This document shows positions 16,226 to 24,636 of a stretch of DNA of 49,919 nt, one piece after another. The notes beneath the pieces were generated by a model, which was not told the origin of the DNA, searched no databases, and was given only the letters and a program-made list of their open reading frames with translations. The translations under genes were made by a program, and so were the position numbers. The DNA comes from Bacillus spongiae. GTDB taxonomy: Bacteria > Bacillota > Bacilli > Bacillales > Bacillaceae_K. The stretch is from the NCBI RefSeq assembly GCF_037120725.1, contig NZ_JBBAXC010000023.1, positions 1 to 49,919 on the forward strand, given 5' to 3'. Position 1 is the first letter of the stretch; every line of letters begins with the position of its first letter.

Positions 16226-17158
16226 TTATATTTTTAAGTCACTATGATCTATAGAAGAATGCTCTATTTGAATCGTTGTGTGTTCAATTTTAAACTCACT
16301 ATTTATTTTATTTATAGCTAACTGTAATATTTTTTGGCTATCAAGATCATCTTCAATTACCATATGACACGTTAAAGTGTCTAATCCAGATGTAATCGTC
16401 CAAATGTGTAGGTCGTGGACATCCTTTACTCCTTCAATTTCCAGCAAGACTGTTTTCACTTTATTTTGGTCAATTGTAATGGGTGTTCCCTCCATTAATA
16501 TATGAACAGAGCTTTTAATAACACCCCAAGCACTTTTTAAAATTAATAAAGCAACAAGTACTGAGATAATCGGATCTGCAATATACCATGAGAATACTAA
16601 CATTACGATTCCGGCTATAATTGCCCCGATGGATCCTAATGCATCTCCAATAACGTGTAAATAGGAGCTTCGTAAATTAACGTTATTTTTGACATCCCCT
16701 TTTCTCATCAATGTCCAGGCACTCACTACATTTGCTACTAATCCGACAGACGCAATTAAGATCATTGAGCCACTCGCTACCGTTGGTGGGTTTATTAATC
16801 GGTCATATGCTTCCCATACAATAAAACCAGCAATCACAAAGAGAGTTGCTCCATTAAAAAGGGCTGCTAAAATCTCAAAGCGATAAAATCCATACGTTTT
16901 ATTAGCTGATGGAGGACGTGCCGCAAACCAAATGGCTACTAGGCTTAAAAATAACGAGCTTGCATCACTTAACATATGGCCAGAATCGGATAATAGCGCC
17001 AAACTATTCGTTATAAGTCCCCCGAAAAACTCTACTAGCATTATCCCCGTAGTAATAAATAAAGCAATAATTAATCCTTTTTTATTTCCCTCTCTTGTTT
17101 CTTCGAAATGATGATGGTGACCATGATGCGAATGCTCATGTCCATGCTGATGCCCCAT
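16226..17158 (-). CDS. CzcD-type cation diffusion facilitator (Zn/Co/Cd exporter)
   Basis: The 310-residue CDF transporter exports divalent metals by proton or K+ antiport at the plasma membrane. A His-rich N-terminus (15 His in the first 25 residues) precedes six helices. Metal-site residues are visible in the second helix (SLALLSDSGHMLSDASS, H-x-x-x-D) and the fifth (SYLHVIGDALGS, H-x-x-x-D), followed by the cytoplasmic domain (GVKDVHDLHIWTITSG). ATG 17158 is chosen: GGGGG lies 7 bases before it, while ATG 17164 would touch the site. An ArsR/SmtB-type operator lies 90 bp upstream, but no regulator gene is adjacent. Confidence 0.93.
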   Translation of the reverse strand: MGHQHGHEHSHHGHHHHFEETREGNKKGLIIALFITTGIMLVEFFGGLITNSLALLSDSGHMLSDASSLFLSLVAIWFAARPPSANKTYGFYRFEILAALFNGATLFVIAGFIVWEAYDRLINPPTVASGSMILIASVGLVANVVSAWTLMRKGDVKNNVNLRSSYLHVIGDALGSIGAIIAGIVMLVFSWYIADPIISVLVALLILKSAWGVIKSSVHILMEGTPITIDQNKVKTVLLEIEGVKDVHDLHIWTITSGLDTLTCHMVIEDDLDSQKILQLAINKINSEFKIEHTTIQIEHSSIDHSDLKI

Positions 17159-17248
17159 ATTCATTCCCCCTTTACCTATTTTTTCTCTTTGGCACTATAA
17201 AATTGAATGCTAAACCCTTATTTATGAATGTATATTTCAAATATAACA

Positions 17249-17270
17249 TATATGAACATATATTCATATA
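17249..17270 (-). promoter_or_regulatory. ArsR/SmtB (CzrA)-type operator upstream of the exporter
   Basis: Perfect arms TATATGAA and TTCATATA flank CATATA. This is the A/T-rich TGAA-N6-TTCA dyad bound by zinc-sensing ArsR-family repressors such as CzrA. An imperfect second copy (TATGAATGTATATTTCAAATA-like) occupies about 17223-17243. Zinc or cadmium induction is the expected behaviour. Confidence 0.6.
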
Positions 17271-17600
17271 AACATTTAAATGGTTTCTTTCAATTTTTTA
17301 ATTATTAGGATGGTTGAAAGGAATTCCTCAACAAATGAACGGCGTGCAGCTACTTTACGCGTCTTTAGTCATTTCAAAAAACTGAAACATTGACTAAATG
17401 CCAGCTTCCCATGAAATCCATTTAAACTTCTATTAAGGTAAGTATCTTTCTAGTCTCCCCTTTAACTAAGCTTCGTAACTCTAAATGGATGTTACAAAGC
17501 TAGCAGGTTAACATGTATACTTATTTGTATACCTTCGTTATTAAACCTTAACATCCACTATTTAAAAAGAATGAATCAAGTTTTCTCCATTGAAAATAAT
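17271..17600. other. Gene-free stretch
   Basis: About 330 bases between the exporter promoter and the RsgI-side terminator. No frame with a ribosome-binding site and no repeated structure is seen. Confidence 0.4.
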
Positions 17601-17610
17601 AAAAAATCGC

Positions 17611-17648
17611 ATAAAACCACAATGAAAGTGATTTCATTGTGGTTTTAT
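17611..17648 (-). terminator. Terminator of the sigI/rsgI-like unit
   Basis: Seventeen-base perfect arms (ATAAAACCACAATGAAA and its complement) flank GTGA, with A/T-runs on both sides, 90 bases past the RsgI-like stop codon. It can act in both directions. Confidence 0.75.
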
Positions 17649-17737
17649 TATTAAAAATGAATACGTTATACTATTAGACTATTAGTTAGTAATCACCTTA
17701 AAATATAAAACGACATTTCCTATAAATTTCAATAGGA

Positions 17738-19471
17738 CTAATCATTTCTTAATTCCCAAAAAAAGTTACTTACTTTAAGGTAGATTTCCCAAATAAAATC
17801 ACTATTCGAAAGCTGACGAACGATAAAATCGTATATATCGCCGATTGAAATGTCATTCTTTATTATTTTATTGATTAGATCCTTTATTACCTCTTCGAGA
17901 GTGCTTAGTTTTGGCTCTTCTACCGGTTCTTCCGGCTTCGGCTCTTCTACCGGTTCTTCTGGCTTCGGCTCTTCTACCGGTTCTTCTGGCTTCGGCTCTT
18001 CTACTGGTTCTTCTGGCTTCGGCTCTTCTACCGGCTCTTCTGGCTTCGGCTCTTCTACCGGCTCTTCTGGCTTCGGCTCTTCTACCGGTTCTTCTGGCTT
18101 CGGCTCTTCTACCGGCTCTTCTGGCTTCGGCTCTTCTACCGGTTCTTCCGGCTTCGGCTCTTCTACTGGTTCTTCTGGCTTCGGCTCTTCTACCGGTTCT
18201 TCTGGCTTCGGCTCTTCTACCGGTTCTTCTGGCTTCGGCTCTTCTACTGGTTCTTCTGGTTTCGGCTCTTCTACCGGTTCTTGTGGCTTCGGCTCTTCTA
18301 CTGGTTCTTGTGGCTTCGGCTCTTCTACCGGCTCTTCTACCGGTTCTTCTGGCTTCGGCTCTTTAACTGGGTATTCCGGTTCAGGTTTTACTACTGGATA
18401 TTCCCGATCAGGTTTTTTTATTGGGTCTTGTGATTGCACTGTATCTAATCGATCTTGCCCTTCTATCAGGCTAAATGGTGATAATGCCTCTGTTGAATCT
18501 CTATCTCTTTTTTTAGGACGATCATATTCTTGAATTTGATCATTAACGTGAGCGTCAGTCTCTTTTGTCCAAGTCTCATCTTTGTTCCCATTCTCTCTAT
18601 TTTTCATTTTGGTGTGTTGTAAAACGACTTGTTCAAAATCTATCTCATTGACAGCAGTATCACGATTTCCCGAATTGTTATTCATCCTTTTTTTGTATAG
18701 TGATTTGATAACTTTATAATCTTCTTCAGTAATTTCATTCTCTATTAAAAAGCTTAACTTCTCAATATTTTCATCTAATTCATTTATCGATTTTGACTTA
18801 ATTTCGTCAACAGTTAAAACATCTTCATCAAAAGAGCTTATTTGAGAAATCATGTATTTCCCTAGGGAGACGCCTTCTTTTTGAGCATCTACTCTTACTT
18901 CTTTAGGTACGTTTACAACATAAATTTTCCCTTTTCTCTCTGAATTAGTAGAGGTAACAGTTGAATATATTTTATTTTGTAGTAAATTCTTGATTTCCTT
19001 ATCTTCAAAAGTCATTGCCACTAAGATTTCTTGGGAAGAATTTATTACCCCTTCATCTTGAGCAATTTTCATTAATTGAGGAAATACTTCATCAAATTCT
19101 TTATATTTCCAATCACTTAATTCTTTTAAGATTGGGTCAGCTTTGTCGTTATATGATACTATGTCAATAATTTGACCCTCATCATTCATTATAAACTCTG
19201 CACTAAAATTCATATCAAGAGAAACATATGCAGATGCATGTCCATTCTGAAAAGGATTGGAGAGGTTAAACAATAAGGTGATTGTTGCGACAACTATTGC
19301 GACCTTTTGGTATGTACGTAAAAAACTTCGTACTTTCTTCTGCTTCAGTTCAGTATAGGTAATTTCTTCTCCTATTTGACAATCTAATCGTTCTGCTTTA
19401 ACAAATACTCCTGATGAATTTAAGATAATTAAATAGTTTTTGTGTTTCTCTAATACTATACCTTTATTCAT
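17738..19471 (-). CDS. RsgI-like transmembrane anti-sigma factor with Pro/Glu repeat domain
   Basis: Residues 1-50 are the RsgI_N domain (GIVLEKHKNYLIILNSSGVFV) that binds SigI in the cytoplasm. Residues about 53-75 form one membrane helix. An extracytoplasmic RsgI core follows, with AYVSLDMNFSAEF at 81-93 and VVNVPKEVRVDAQKEGVSLGKYM further on. Canonical RsgI proteins have Asn-Pro in the D-x-N-P-S motif where they self-cleave; here it is Asn88-Phe89. Residues about 369-520 are some 16 copies of PKPEEPVEE, a stiff acidic wall-spanning spacer, then a 57-residue helical C-terminal module with WEIYLKVSNFFWEL. ATG 19471 follows AAGAGGAG and lies 28 bases after the SigI-like stop. Confidence 0.85.
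   Translation of the reverse strand: MNKGIVLEKHKNYLIILNSSGVFVKAERLDCQIGEEITYTELKQKKVRSFLRTYQKVAIVVATITLLFNLSNPFQNGHASAYVSLDMNFSAEFIMNDEGQIIDIVSYNDKADPILKELSDWKYKEFDEVFPQLMKIAQDEGVINSSQEILVAMTFEDKEIKNLLQNKIYSTVTSTNSERKGKIYVVNVPKEVRVDAQKEGVSLGKYMISQISSFDEDVLTVDEIKSKSINELDENIEKLSFLIENEITEEDYKVIKSLYKKRMNNNSGNRDTAVNEIDFEQVVLQHTKMKNRENGNKDETWTKETDAHVNDQIQEYDRPKKRDRDSTEALSPFSLIEGQDRLDTVQSQDPIKKPDREYPVVKPEPEYPVKEPKPEEPVEEPVEEPKPQEPVEEPKPQEPVEEPKPEEPVEEPKPEEPVEEPKPEEPVEEPKPEEPVEEPKPEEPVEEPKPEEPVEEPKPEEPVEEPKPEEPVEEPKPEEPVEEPKPEEPVEEPKPEEPVEEPKPEEPVEEPKPEEPVEEPKLSTLEEVIKDLINKIIKNDISIGDIYDFIVRQLSNSDFIWEIYLKVSNFFWELRND
17913..18366. repeat. 27-bp minisatellite encoding PKPEEPVEE
   Basis: Sixteen 27-bp units plus one 12-bp partial unit are arranged head to tail. 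Most differ only by third-position C/T changes; two units near the N-terminal side encode Gln for Glu (PKPQ). The near identity of units predicts frequent copy-number change by slippage, always in frame. Confidence 0.95.
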
Positions 19472-19499
19472 GATGCGACTCCTCTTATCATCTCTTGAG

Positions 19500-19997
19500 T
19501 TAGTTCATAAAATAGTTTTGTAAGTGAGGGTAATCCCCTTCTAGCAATAGAACTACCGCAATGATATATTTACCATTCCTTTCAAACTTTCCCTTTTTAA
19601 TATCGGTTTTCTCCATTAACTCTTTAGGAGGTAATTTACCTGTTTTCATAAGCTTATTTTTAATCTCTAGATCATCTATAATCGTCACAGCAATTTCTTT
19701 CATTTTTTCACGTGAATGTTGATGTTTCGGCGAAGAGGCAACCACATCTGCGAAAGTTAGTCCAAATTTTTTAAGAGCTTTGCTGTACTCCGCTATTTCT
19801 TCCCTTCTTTTTTCTGGAGCCTGTTTTGCTTTATCTCGTTTCATTGAACCTTCAACCTCAGTTAAACTTCCCACTCTTTCTCCTTTTTTATTTGGAGCAT
19901 CGTTAAAAGAAGGACGTTTAAGATTTTTCGCATTAACTTTTATGTAATCCATTAAAAAGGAGGTTGGTGTGCCTTTATTTCTAAGATGTTTAAACAT
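19500..19997 (-). CDS. SigI-like protein lacking sigma region 2
   Basis: The 165-residue product matches only the linker and C-terminal half of SigI: REEIAEYSKALKKFGLTFADV, ASSPKHQHSRE, then GKLPPKELMEKTDIKKGKFE and RNGKYIIAVVLLLEGDYPHL, the SigI -35-binding region. SigI proteins are about 240-250 residues. Sigma region 2, which binds core RNA polymerase and the -10 element, is absent apart from an FLMDYIK scrap. In the putative recognition helix, R-K-T-I-E-R-N-R is changed to K-G-K-F-E-R-N-G. ATG 19997 sits 8 bases after AGAGG; the longer frame to 20030 would overlap the promoter. It is cotranscribed with the RsgI-like gene. Confidence 0.75.
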   Translation of the reverse strand: MFKHLRNKGTPTSFLMDYIKVNAKNLKRPSFNDAPNKKGERVGSLTEVEGSMKRDKAKQAPEKRREEIAEYSKALKKFGLTFADVVASSPKHQHSREKMKEIAVTIIDDLEIKNKLMKTGKLPPKELMEKTDIKKGKFERNGKYIIAVVLLLEGDYPHLQNYFMN

Positions 19998-20020
19998 AAT
20001 CATTACCTCTACTCTAAATA

Positions 20021-20048
20021 TTACGAACATGTTACAGTTTTTTTGGGT
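20021..20048 (-). promoter_or_regulatory. SigI-like promoter of the sigI/rsgI-like unit
   Basis: The minus strand reads TACCCAAAAAAAC, then 12 bases, then CGTAA. ACCC with an A-tract and a CGWA -10 are features reported for SigI-type promoters, which are usually autoregulated. Transcription would start about 15 bases before the chosen ATG. The match is by eye. Confidence 0.5.
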
Positions 20049-20202
20049 ATTGTAACATTTTATTTATTAGTGTATTCCTATATTACTACTATTTCCCCGC
20101 TATGAAAAAGGAAATATTTCTAAAATACACAAATTTTTATTTATTTTTTTCTTCACTACGCATGATAGATAGCTACCTTTCCTAAAATTGCTTTAAACTA
20201 AG

Positions 20203-20331
20203 AAGGAACGTTGAGAAGAAAAAGGAGATAGAAGGTCCTTCAATAGCCAATCTTTTTGAATGTTAAGTTCCTTAAACACTTCCATAAAGATGAGAAATCC
20301 ATGATCCATATACCTCCAGTTCATCCTACTT
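20203..20331 (-). CDS. Possible small protein, about 38-43 residues
   Basis: A frame upstream of the SigI-like promoter runs from ATG near 20325 (or 20310, which follows ACTGGAGG) to TAA near 20200. It encodes a peptide beginning MDHGFLIFMEVFKELNIQKD. The ribosome-binding site and amphipathic composition favour a real gene; no family is recognised. Boundaries are approximate. It might be a remnant from the lost front of a larger gene, but it does not resemble sigma region 2. Confidence 0.35.
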
Positions 20332-20452
20332 CTCCTGTATAATTAGTTACTATTATCCTTCAAAGACTAAATAACAAATTCAAACGAATGATATTAAAGC
20401 TATGAACTAAAAGAGCTATACCTTTTCTTTTTGATTGGTAAGGGTCAACACC

Positions 20453-21646
20453 CTAGCCATTTGTCTTTGGATAAGTTGAAAATCCTAGGAATTTATTAAC
20501 AGGGGAGTACTGCTTTTGTAAGGATTTCATTAATTCTTGAGATGCGTTTAAATTTTGCTGTACGAGCTCATGGGGAGTTAACGCCAACCATTGATTAAGT
20601 GAAATATCCATATATTGATCTGTTCTAAAAATAGCCAAAAACCACAGTGTTTCTGTACCAATGTTTTGAATGTAATGCCCAAACACTCTAGGTACATATC
20701 CGACATCTCCTGCACGATAATTAAATGTTCGAGAAGTACCATTGGATGCAAACACAGACATTCGTGCCTTTCCCGTTAAATAATATTGCCATTCATCAGC
20801 ATTTGGATGCCAATGCATTTCACGAATTCCACCTGGCTTCACTTCCACTAACGCTGCCGCTGTCGTTTTGGATACTTTAAAGGTAGTAGAATCTACAATT
20901 CTTACTGTTCCTCCACTAGATTCAATTGGCTTTTGTGCAAGTAATCGATGAGTAAAGGTTAACGGCACGGTTCCATTTGGGGAGAGCACGCGATCACTTT
21001 CTATAGATCCAGGAACCGTGGATTGATAAATATAGCGCTGTTTTTTCGGGATACCTGCTAAAGAACTTATCGGGACACCAAAGTTTGCAGAAAGTACCTC
21101 TTTTGGAGTATGTGCAAACCAATCTGAGACCGAAAATGTGTCAAGGTCAGAAAAGCTCCCGTCATCAAAAACGAGTAAAAACTCACAGCCCCCTTTCAAT
21201 CCTTGAATTGAATGTGGAATGCCTGAAGGAAAATACCATAAATCACCCGGGCCAACGTCTGCTATAAAGTTTCTACCCTTTTGATCCACTGCTGTGATGC
21301 GAGCATGCCCCCAAATCATATAAGCCCATTCCGACTCCTTGTGCCAATGAAGTTCACGAACCCCTCCTTCCGTTAGCGACATGTTTACACCCGCAAGCTG
21401 TGTCGCAATGGGAAGCTCTCTTTCCGTGATTTGCCTAGACCAGCCTCCCTTATCTAAGTTCATATACGTGTCAGAAAAAGAAAACTTCAAATTTGGGATT
21501 GTTCCAGCATCTGTCATAGGAGGGACTAGCATATCTGGATTTTCCTTGTCTCGCATGACGTCACGTGGACCAAGATCTACAAAACCAGCTCCGTCTTCTC
21601 TTATTGGTTGCGGTATCTCCATCTGTTTTTTCTCTCGTTTCTTCAC
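20453..21646 (-). CDS. Bicupin oxalate decarboxylase (OxdC/OxdD family)
   Basis: Converts oxalate to formate and CO2 using Mn; Bacillus OxdD is a spore coat enzyme. The 397-residue protein has two cupins, each with full Mn ligands: HWHKESE plus PHSIQ in the first and HWHPNADE plus GHYIQN in the second, each preceded by the conserved Arg (VRELHWH, IREMHWH). The flexible lid of the first cupin, SENST in B. subtilis OxdC, reads SDLDT here, so the catalytic Glu is replaced by Asp. GTG 21646 follows AAAGGAG at 8 bases and gives the usual MKK start; the TTG at 21685 is rejected. Confidence 0.9.
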   Translation of the reverse strand: MKKREKKQMEIPQPIREDGAGFVDLGPRDVMRDKENPDMLVPPMTDAGTIPNLKFSFSDTYMNLDKGGWSRQITERELPIATQLAGVNMSLTEGGVRELHWHKESEWAYMIWGHARITAVDQKGRNFIADVGPGDLWYFPSGIPHSIQGLKGGCEFLLVFDDGSFSDLDTFSVSDWFAHTPKEVLSANFGVPISSLAGIPKKQRYIYQSTVPGSIESDRVLSPNGTVPLTFTHRLLAQKPIESSGGTVRIVDSTTFKVSKTTAAALVEVKPGGIREMHWHPNADEWQYYLTGKARMSVFASNGTSRTFNYRAGDVGYVPRVFGHYIQNIGTETLWFLAIFRTDQYMDISLNQWLALTPHELVQQNLNASQELMKSLQKQYSPVNKFLGFSTYPKTNG

Positions 21647-22011
21647 ATGGATAACTCCTTTCCTTCGTCGTTCCTTTACCTCCAATTTATTCTGTACCCC
21701 GGAGTATATGCCAAGTGAAAGAAATCATGAGCTCTTTTATAGATATTAAGTAAGGAGTGTTTTCACAATAAGAAAACCGGTAAGAGTAAATGGCGACAAC
21801 GAGCATCATCATGAGATAAATGAGAGGTTTTGACGGCCTATATAAGTAAAAAACACTTCATTGAAAAGGAATTTTGTTATGTAGTGAAAAATAATAGATG
21901 TTCAATATATAAAACATCTTTTTGAGGGTACGTCGCTACTGCTTCTCTCTAACTTCTATAAAGGCCACCTTAAGATATTGTTACACAAAGCTTAAAATTC
22001 TTTGACCCTCT
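21647..22011. other. Intergenic region
   Basis: About 365 bases. The only structure is a weak hairpin with T-tail (AGATGTT / AACATCT then TTTTT) at 21896-21922. No gene is seen. Confidence 0.4.
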
Positions 22012-22548
22012 TTAATCATCTCCAAATAGATAAACAACGCCATTTCTAGGTCGATTAAATTTTGGTCCCTTAAAGCCTCTCTTTCGTAACTCCCTCCTTA
22101 AATAAAACATAGTGCCTCCATGACTAACAATAAGTACGTTATCCTTTGAATGTAAGGCTATATCCAAAGCTTTGTTCAATCGATTTAACACCTCACTCTT
22201 TTTTTCTAGTTGTGACTTATGGTTCAAGAGCCATGCCAACCTTATACAGAATAAATGAACAAATAGAGGGAGTTTAATTTTTGACTGAAAGATAGGTGAA
22301 AGAGAAATCTCTCGTAATTCATCAACATAGACGATAGTTCCATCGAAACACTTCTCTGCTGTCGCTTTAGCTCTCGATAAATCGCTAGAGAAACATTTTT
22401 CCCATTGAATATTACATAAGTTCACCTCTATTTCCTCAACATCCGATTCGTCATATTCGGTAACCCAACTCATTAATTCATCAGACGTAACCATTTTACT
22501 TGGGTACCCTCTCGTCACTTTGAAATGACGAATTAGTCCAACTTTCAT
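22012..22548 (-). CDS. Histidine phosphatase superfamily protein
   Basis: The 178-residue protein has the phosphoglycerate-mutase-like fold. The N-terminal catalytic motif reads LIRHFKV (RH-x with the phosphohistidine His) instead of the common RHGE/RHGQT, a second Arg lies in SSDLSRAKATAE, and a second His lies in VSHGGTM. All catalytic residues are thus present. It would be a cytoplasmic phosphomonoesterase of unknown substrate. The C-terminus N-R-P-R-N-G-V-V-Y is conserved in Bacillus relatives. The start is ATG 22548. Confidence 0.85.
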   Translation of the reverse strand: MKVGLIRHFKVTRGYPSKMVTSDELMSWVTEYDESDVEEIEVNLCNIQWEKCFSSDLSRAKATAEKCFDGTIVYVDELREISLSPIFQSKIKLPLFVHLFCIRLAWLLNHKSQLEKKSEVLNRLNKALDIALHSKDNVLIVSHGGTMFYLRRELRKRGFKGPKFNRPRNGVVYLFGDD

Positions 22549-23059
22549 AAATGATTCATTTCCTTTCCTCTAAAAATTGTATACTGTTCTTATTCAACTA
22601 AAATAGAAAGCTTCCCTTTTAATTTATGAAAATGAACCGCTACCAAATTGGGACCTCATTGTTACAATTAACGCCGCTTCCCTTCACTAAAGACTATACT
22701 ACTTGCTCGTTTTACTCCGTTGATACGATTGGCTCAAATACCTTTTGAATTTCACTCTGTTTCATCAATTTATCAATCCTACACTAATCAATTATCATTC
22801 TAATTTTATACTGGATTTTCTAACAACGGTAGAAAGGTCACCTTGGAAATTTAAAAATGGTACGAAAAGAAAGTCAGATGAAAGAAATAGAAGAATATTA
22901 CCTATATACTGCCATTACTCTGCTTTGAGTAAGGTCGTTTTTTCTAAAGATTAATTTATAAGTAATTATTAGGTAGAATATGAAGCATCCATTCGTTAAG
23001 ATAATTTTATAAAAAGATAATTTTCAAAATAATTTTATTGAAGGATGTAGGAATTTTAT
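22549..23059. other. Gene-free stretch between divergent genes
   Basis: About 510 bases. One plus-strand frame (22745-22954) lacks a ribosome-binding site and family resemblance, so I do not call it. Promoters of both flanking genes should lie here. Confidence 0.35.
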
Positions 23060-23944
23060 ATGAAAAGCTTAACTTTTATTAAAGATTTTAAGAAGAATCC
23101 GACACTAAGACATAGCTTTAATGATTTAGCTACACAAATTTTTGGGATTAATTTTGAAGAATGGTATCAAAAAGGGTTCTGGAACGACCGTTACATTCCA
23201 TTTTCTTATGTTGAAGAAGATAAAGTGATTGCAAATGTTTCAGTCAATATTCTGGATATGGTGGTACAAGGTGAGGTAAAGAATGTAATACAAATAGGTA
23301 CTGTTATGACGCATCCTCATTACCGAAATCAAGGTCTTTCAACTAGCTTAATGAACAAGGTCTTACAAGAGTATGAAGATAAATGTGATTTTTTTTATTT
23401 ATTTGCCAATCAAGATGTTCTAGAATTCTATCCTAAGTTTGGATTTGAAACGGTTAATGAGTACCAATATTCCATGCAGTCTTCTTCAACTCAAACCATT
23501 TCACAACATGATATTCAGAAGCTTGATGGGAAAAATCCTGATGACCTAAACTTTATATCTCGTTTTGCTTCTGAGAGAGTACCAACTTCAAATTATTTTA
23601 GTACAATTAATGCTCAAGGACTCCTGATGTTTTATTGTATATATGTCTTTAATGATCATATTTATTATTTGAAAGATGAAGACATCATTATCATTTATGA
23701 GCAAAAAGGTAATAAAATAGATATATATGATATTATCAGCAAAAATGATGTTCAGATTCATAAAATAATTAATAAGATTACTAATGGAAGTGATCTAAAC
23801 ATAGTGTTTCACTACACCCCTAATTTTAATGAGATTAATACTAAATGTGATAATTTCGCCGGAGATGATGTACTATTCGTTAAACCTAGTCATAATAATC
23901 AGTTTCCATCAAGCATTAAGCACCCTCTTACTTCTAAAGCTTAA
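23060..23944 (+). CDS. Eis-like GNAT acetyltransferase
   Basis: The 294-residue protein is larger than single-domain GNATs. Residues about 55-140 carry the GNAT core (IQIGTVMTHPHYRNQGLSTSLM with the acetyl-CoA loop, then FANQDVLEFYPKFGF). The remaining C-terminal half should form the second, degenerate GNAT and sterol-carrier-like domains of this group. ATG 23060 follows AGGATGTAGGA. It is monocistronic with its own terminator. The substrate is unknown; relatives act on aminoglycosides, peptides or polyamines. Confidence 0.85.
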   Translation: MKSLTFIKDFKKNPTLRHSFNDLATQIFGINFEEWYQKGFWNDRYIPFSYVEEDKVIANVSVNILDMVVQGEVKNVIQIGTVMTHPHYRNQGLSTSLMNKVLQEYEDKCDFFYLFANQDVLEFYPKFGFETVNEYQYSMQSSSTQTISQHDIQKLDGKNPDDLNFISRFASERVPTSNYFSTINAQGLLMFYCIYVFNDHIYYLKDEDIIIIYEQKGNKIDIYDIISKNDVQIHKIINKITNGSDLNIVFHYTPNFNEINTKCDNFAGDDVLFVKPSHNNQFPSSIKHPLTSKA

Positions 23945-24040
23945 GAATTATTCTAATACAGCGCTAGAGTTGATTAACATGACGATTATAAGTAAACAAA
24001 TAATAGAAATATAAGAAAAATAGTCTTTACTCCATAACTG

Positions 24041-24072
24041 GAGCTTTTCTGTAATAGAAAAGCTCTTTTCTT
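24041..24072 (+). terminator. Terminator of the Eis-like gene
   Basis: GAGCTTTTCT and AGAAAAGCTC enclose 5 bases, followed by TTTTCTTTTT. Confidence 0.85.
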
Positions 24073-24224
24073 TTTGCACCCGGGCATAAAGAAGAATGAT
24101 TTGCAGTGTATGAAGAGCCTAAGTTAATGCTAAATGTGGGTTTATTTACTAAGTGAAATTTGAACTCATTTTTATTATATTTTATTTAAGAAACATCGTT
24201 ACAATGAGGAATGAGGATACAAAG

Positions 24225-24479
24225 ATGGGGATCATGGGGATCATTATATTCTTAATTTTATTATTATGTTTAGGCTTATTCTTTTTATGGATGGCTATTT
24301 TTGGTAAAAATAAAGATATTGAAGATATTGGACCCGATATACCAGCGGACTATTTTGACTTGTTTCTAATATTAATTTATAAACTATCCCCGTCTATCAT
24401 AAGAAGGATACTTTTATTTTTATTAGGATTAAGTATTGAAATTATAGCTATCTACGCACTATTTCAAGTCTTAAGCTAA
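24225..24479 (+). CDS. Small two-helix membrane protein
   Basis: The 84-residue product starts at ATG 24225, where GAGG lies 8 bases upstream; an in-frame ATG at 24204 has no clear site. Two hydrophobic helices (about residues 4-25 and 62-82) flank an acidic loop (KDIEDIGPDIPADYFD). No family is recognised. It stands alone with its own terminator. Confidence 0.55.
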   Translation: MGIMGIIIFLILLLCLGLFFLWMAIFGKNKDIEDIGPDIPADYFDLFLILIYKLSPSIIRRILLFLLGLSIEIIAIYALFQVLS

Positions 24480-24498
24480 TGAGAAAAGTAATCGTTTT

Positions 24499-24543
24499 AA
24501 AAAGAATCCATTTTGATGATCATTTTCAAAATGGATTCTTTTT
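24499..24543 (+). terminator. Strong bidirectional terminator
   Basis: Eighteen-base perfect arms starting AAAAAGAATCCATTTTGA enclose 9 bases. It lies between the small membrane protein and the converging GerAB-type gene. Confidence 0.85.
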
Positions 24544-24636
24544 GTTAGCGAAAATGTATTAAGATTTAAAAATGATTCTTTTTACGAAGGAAGTAGTTCA
24601 AACATATCTTTCCAGTTGATAACTATTCCTCTAAAA

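Noticed and set aside
17913-18366. Possible CRISPR array
   Set aside because: Repeats are directly adjacent with no unique spacers and encode protein; a minisatellite, not CRISPR.
17850-18533. Two long plus-strand open frames rich in Gly/Ser or Leu/Pro over the minisatellite
   Set aside because: They are shadows of the 27-bp repeat that encodes PKPEEPVEE on the minus strand; no ribosome-binding site.
22745-22954. 69-codon plus-strand frame
   Set aside because: No ribosome-binding site and no recognisable composition.
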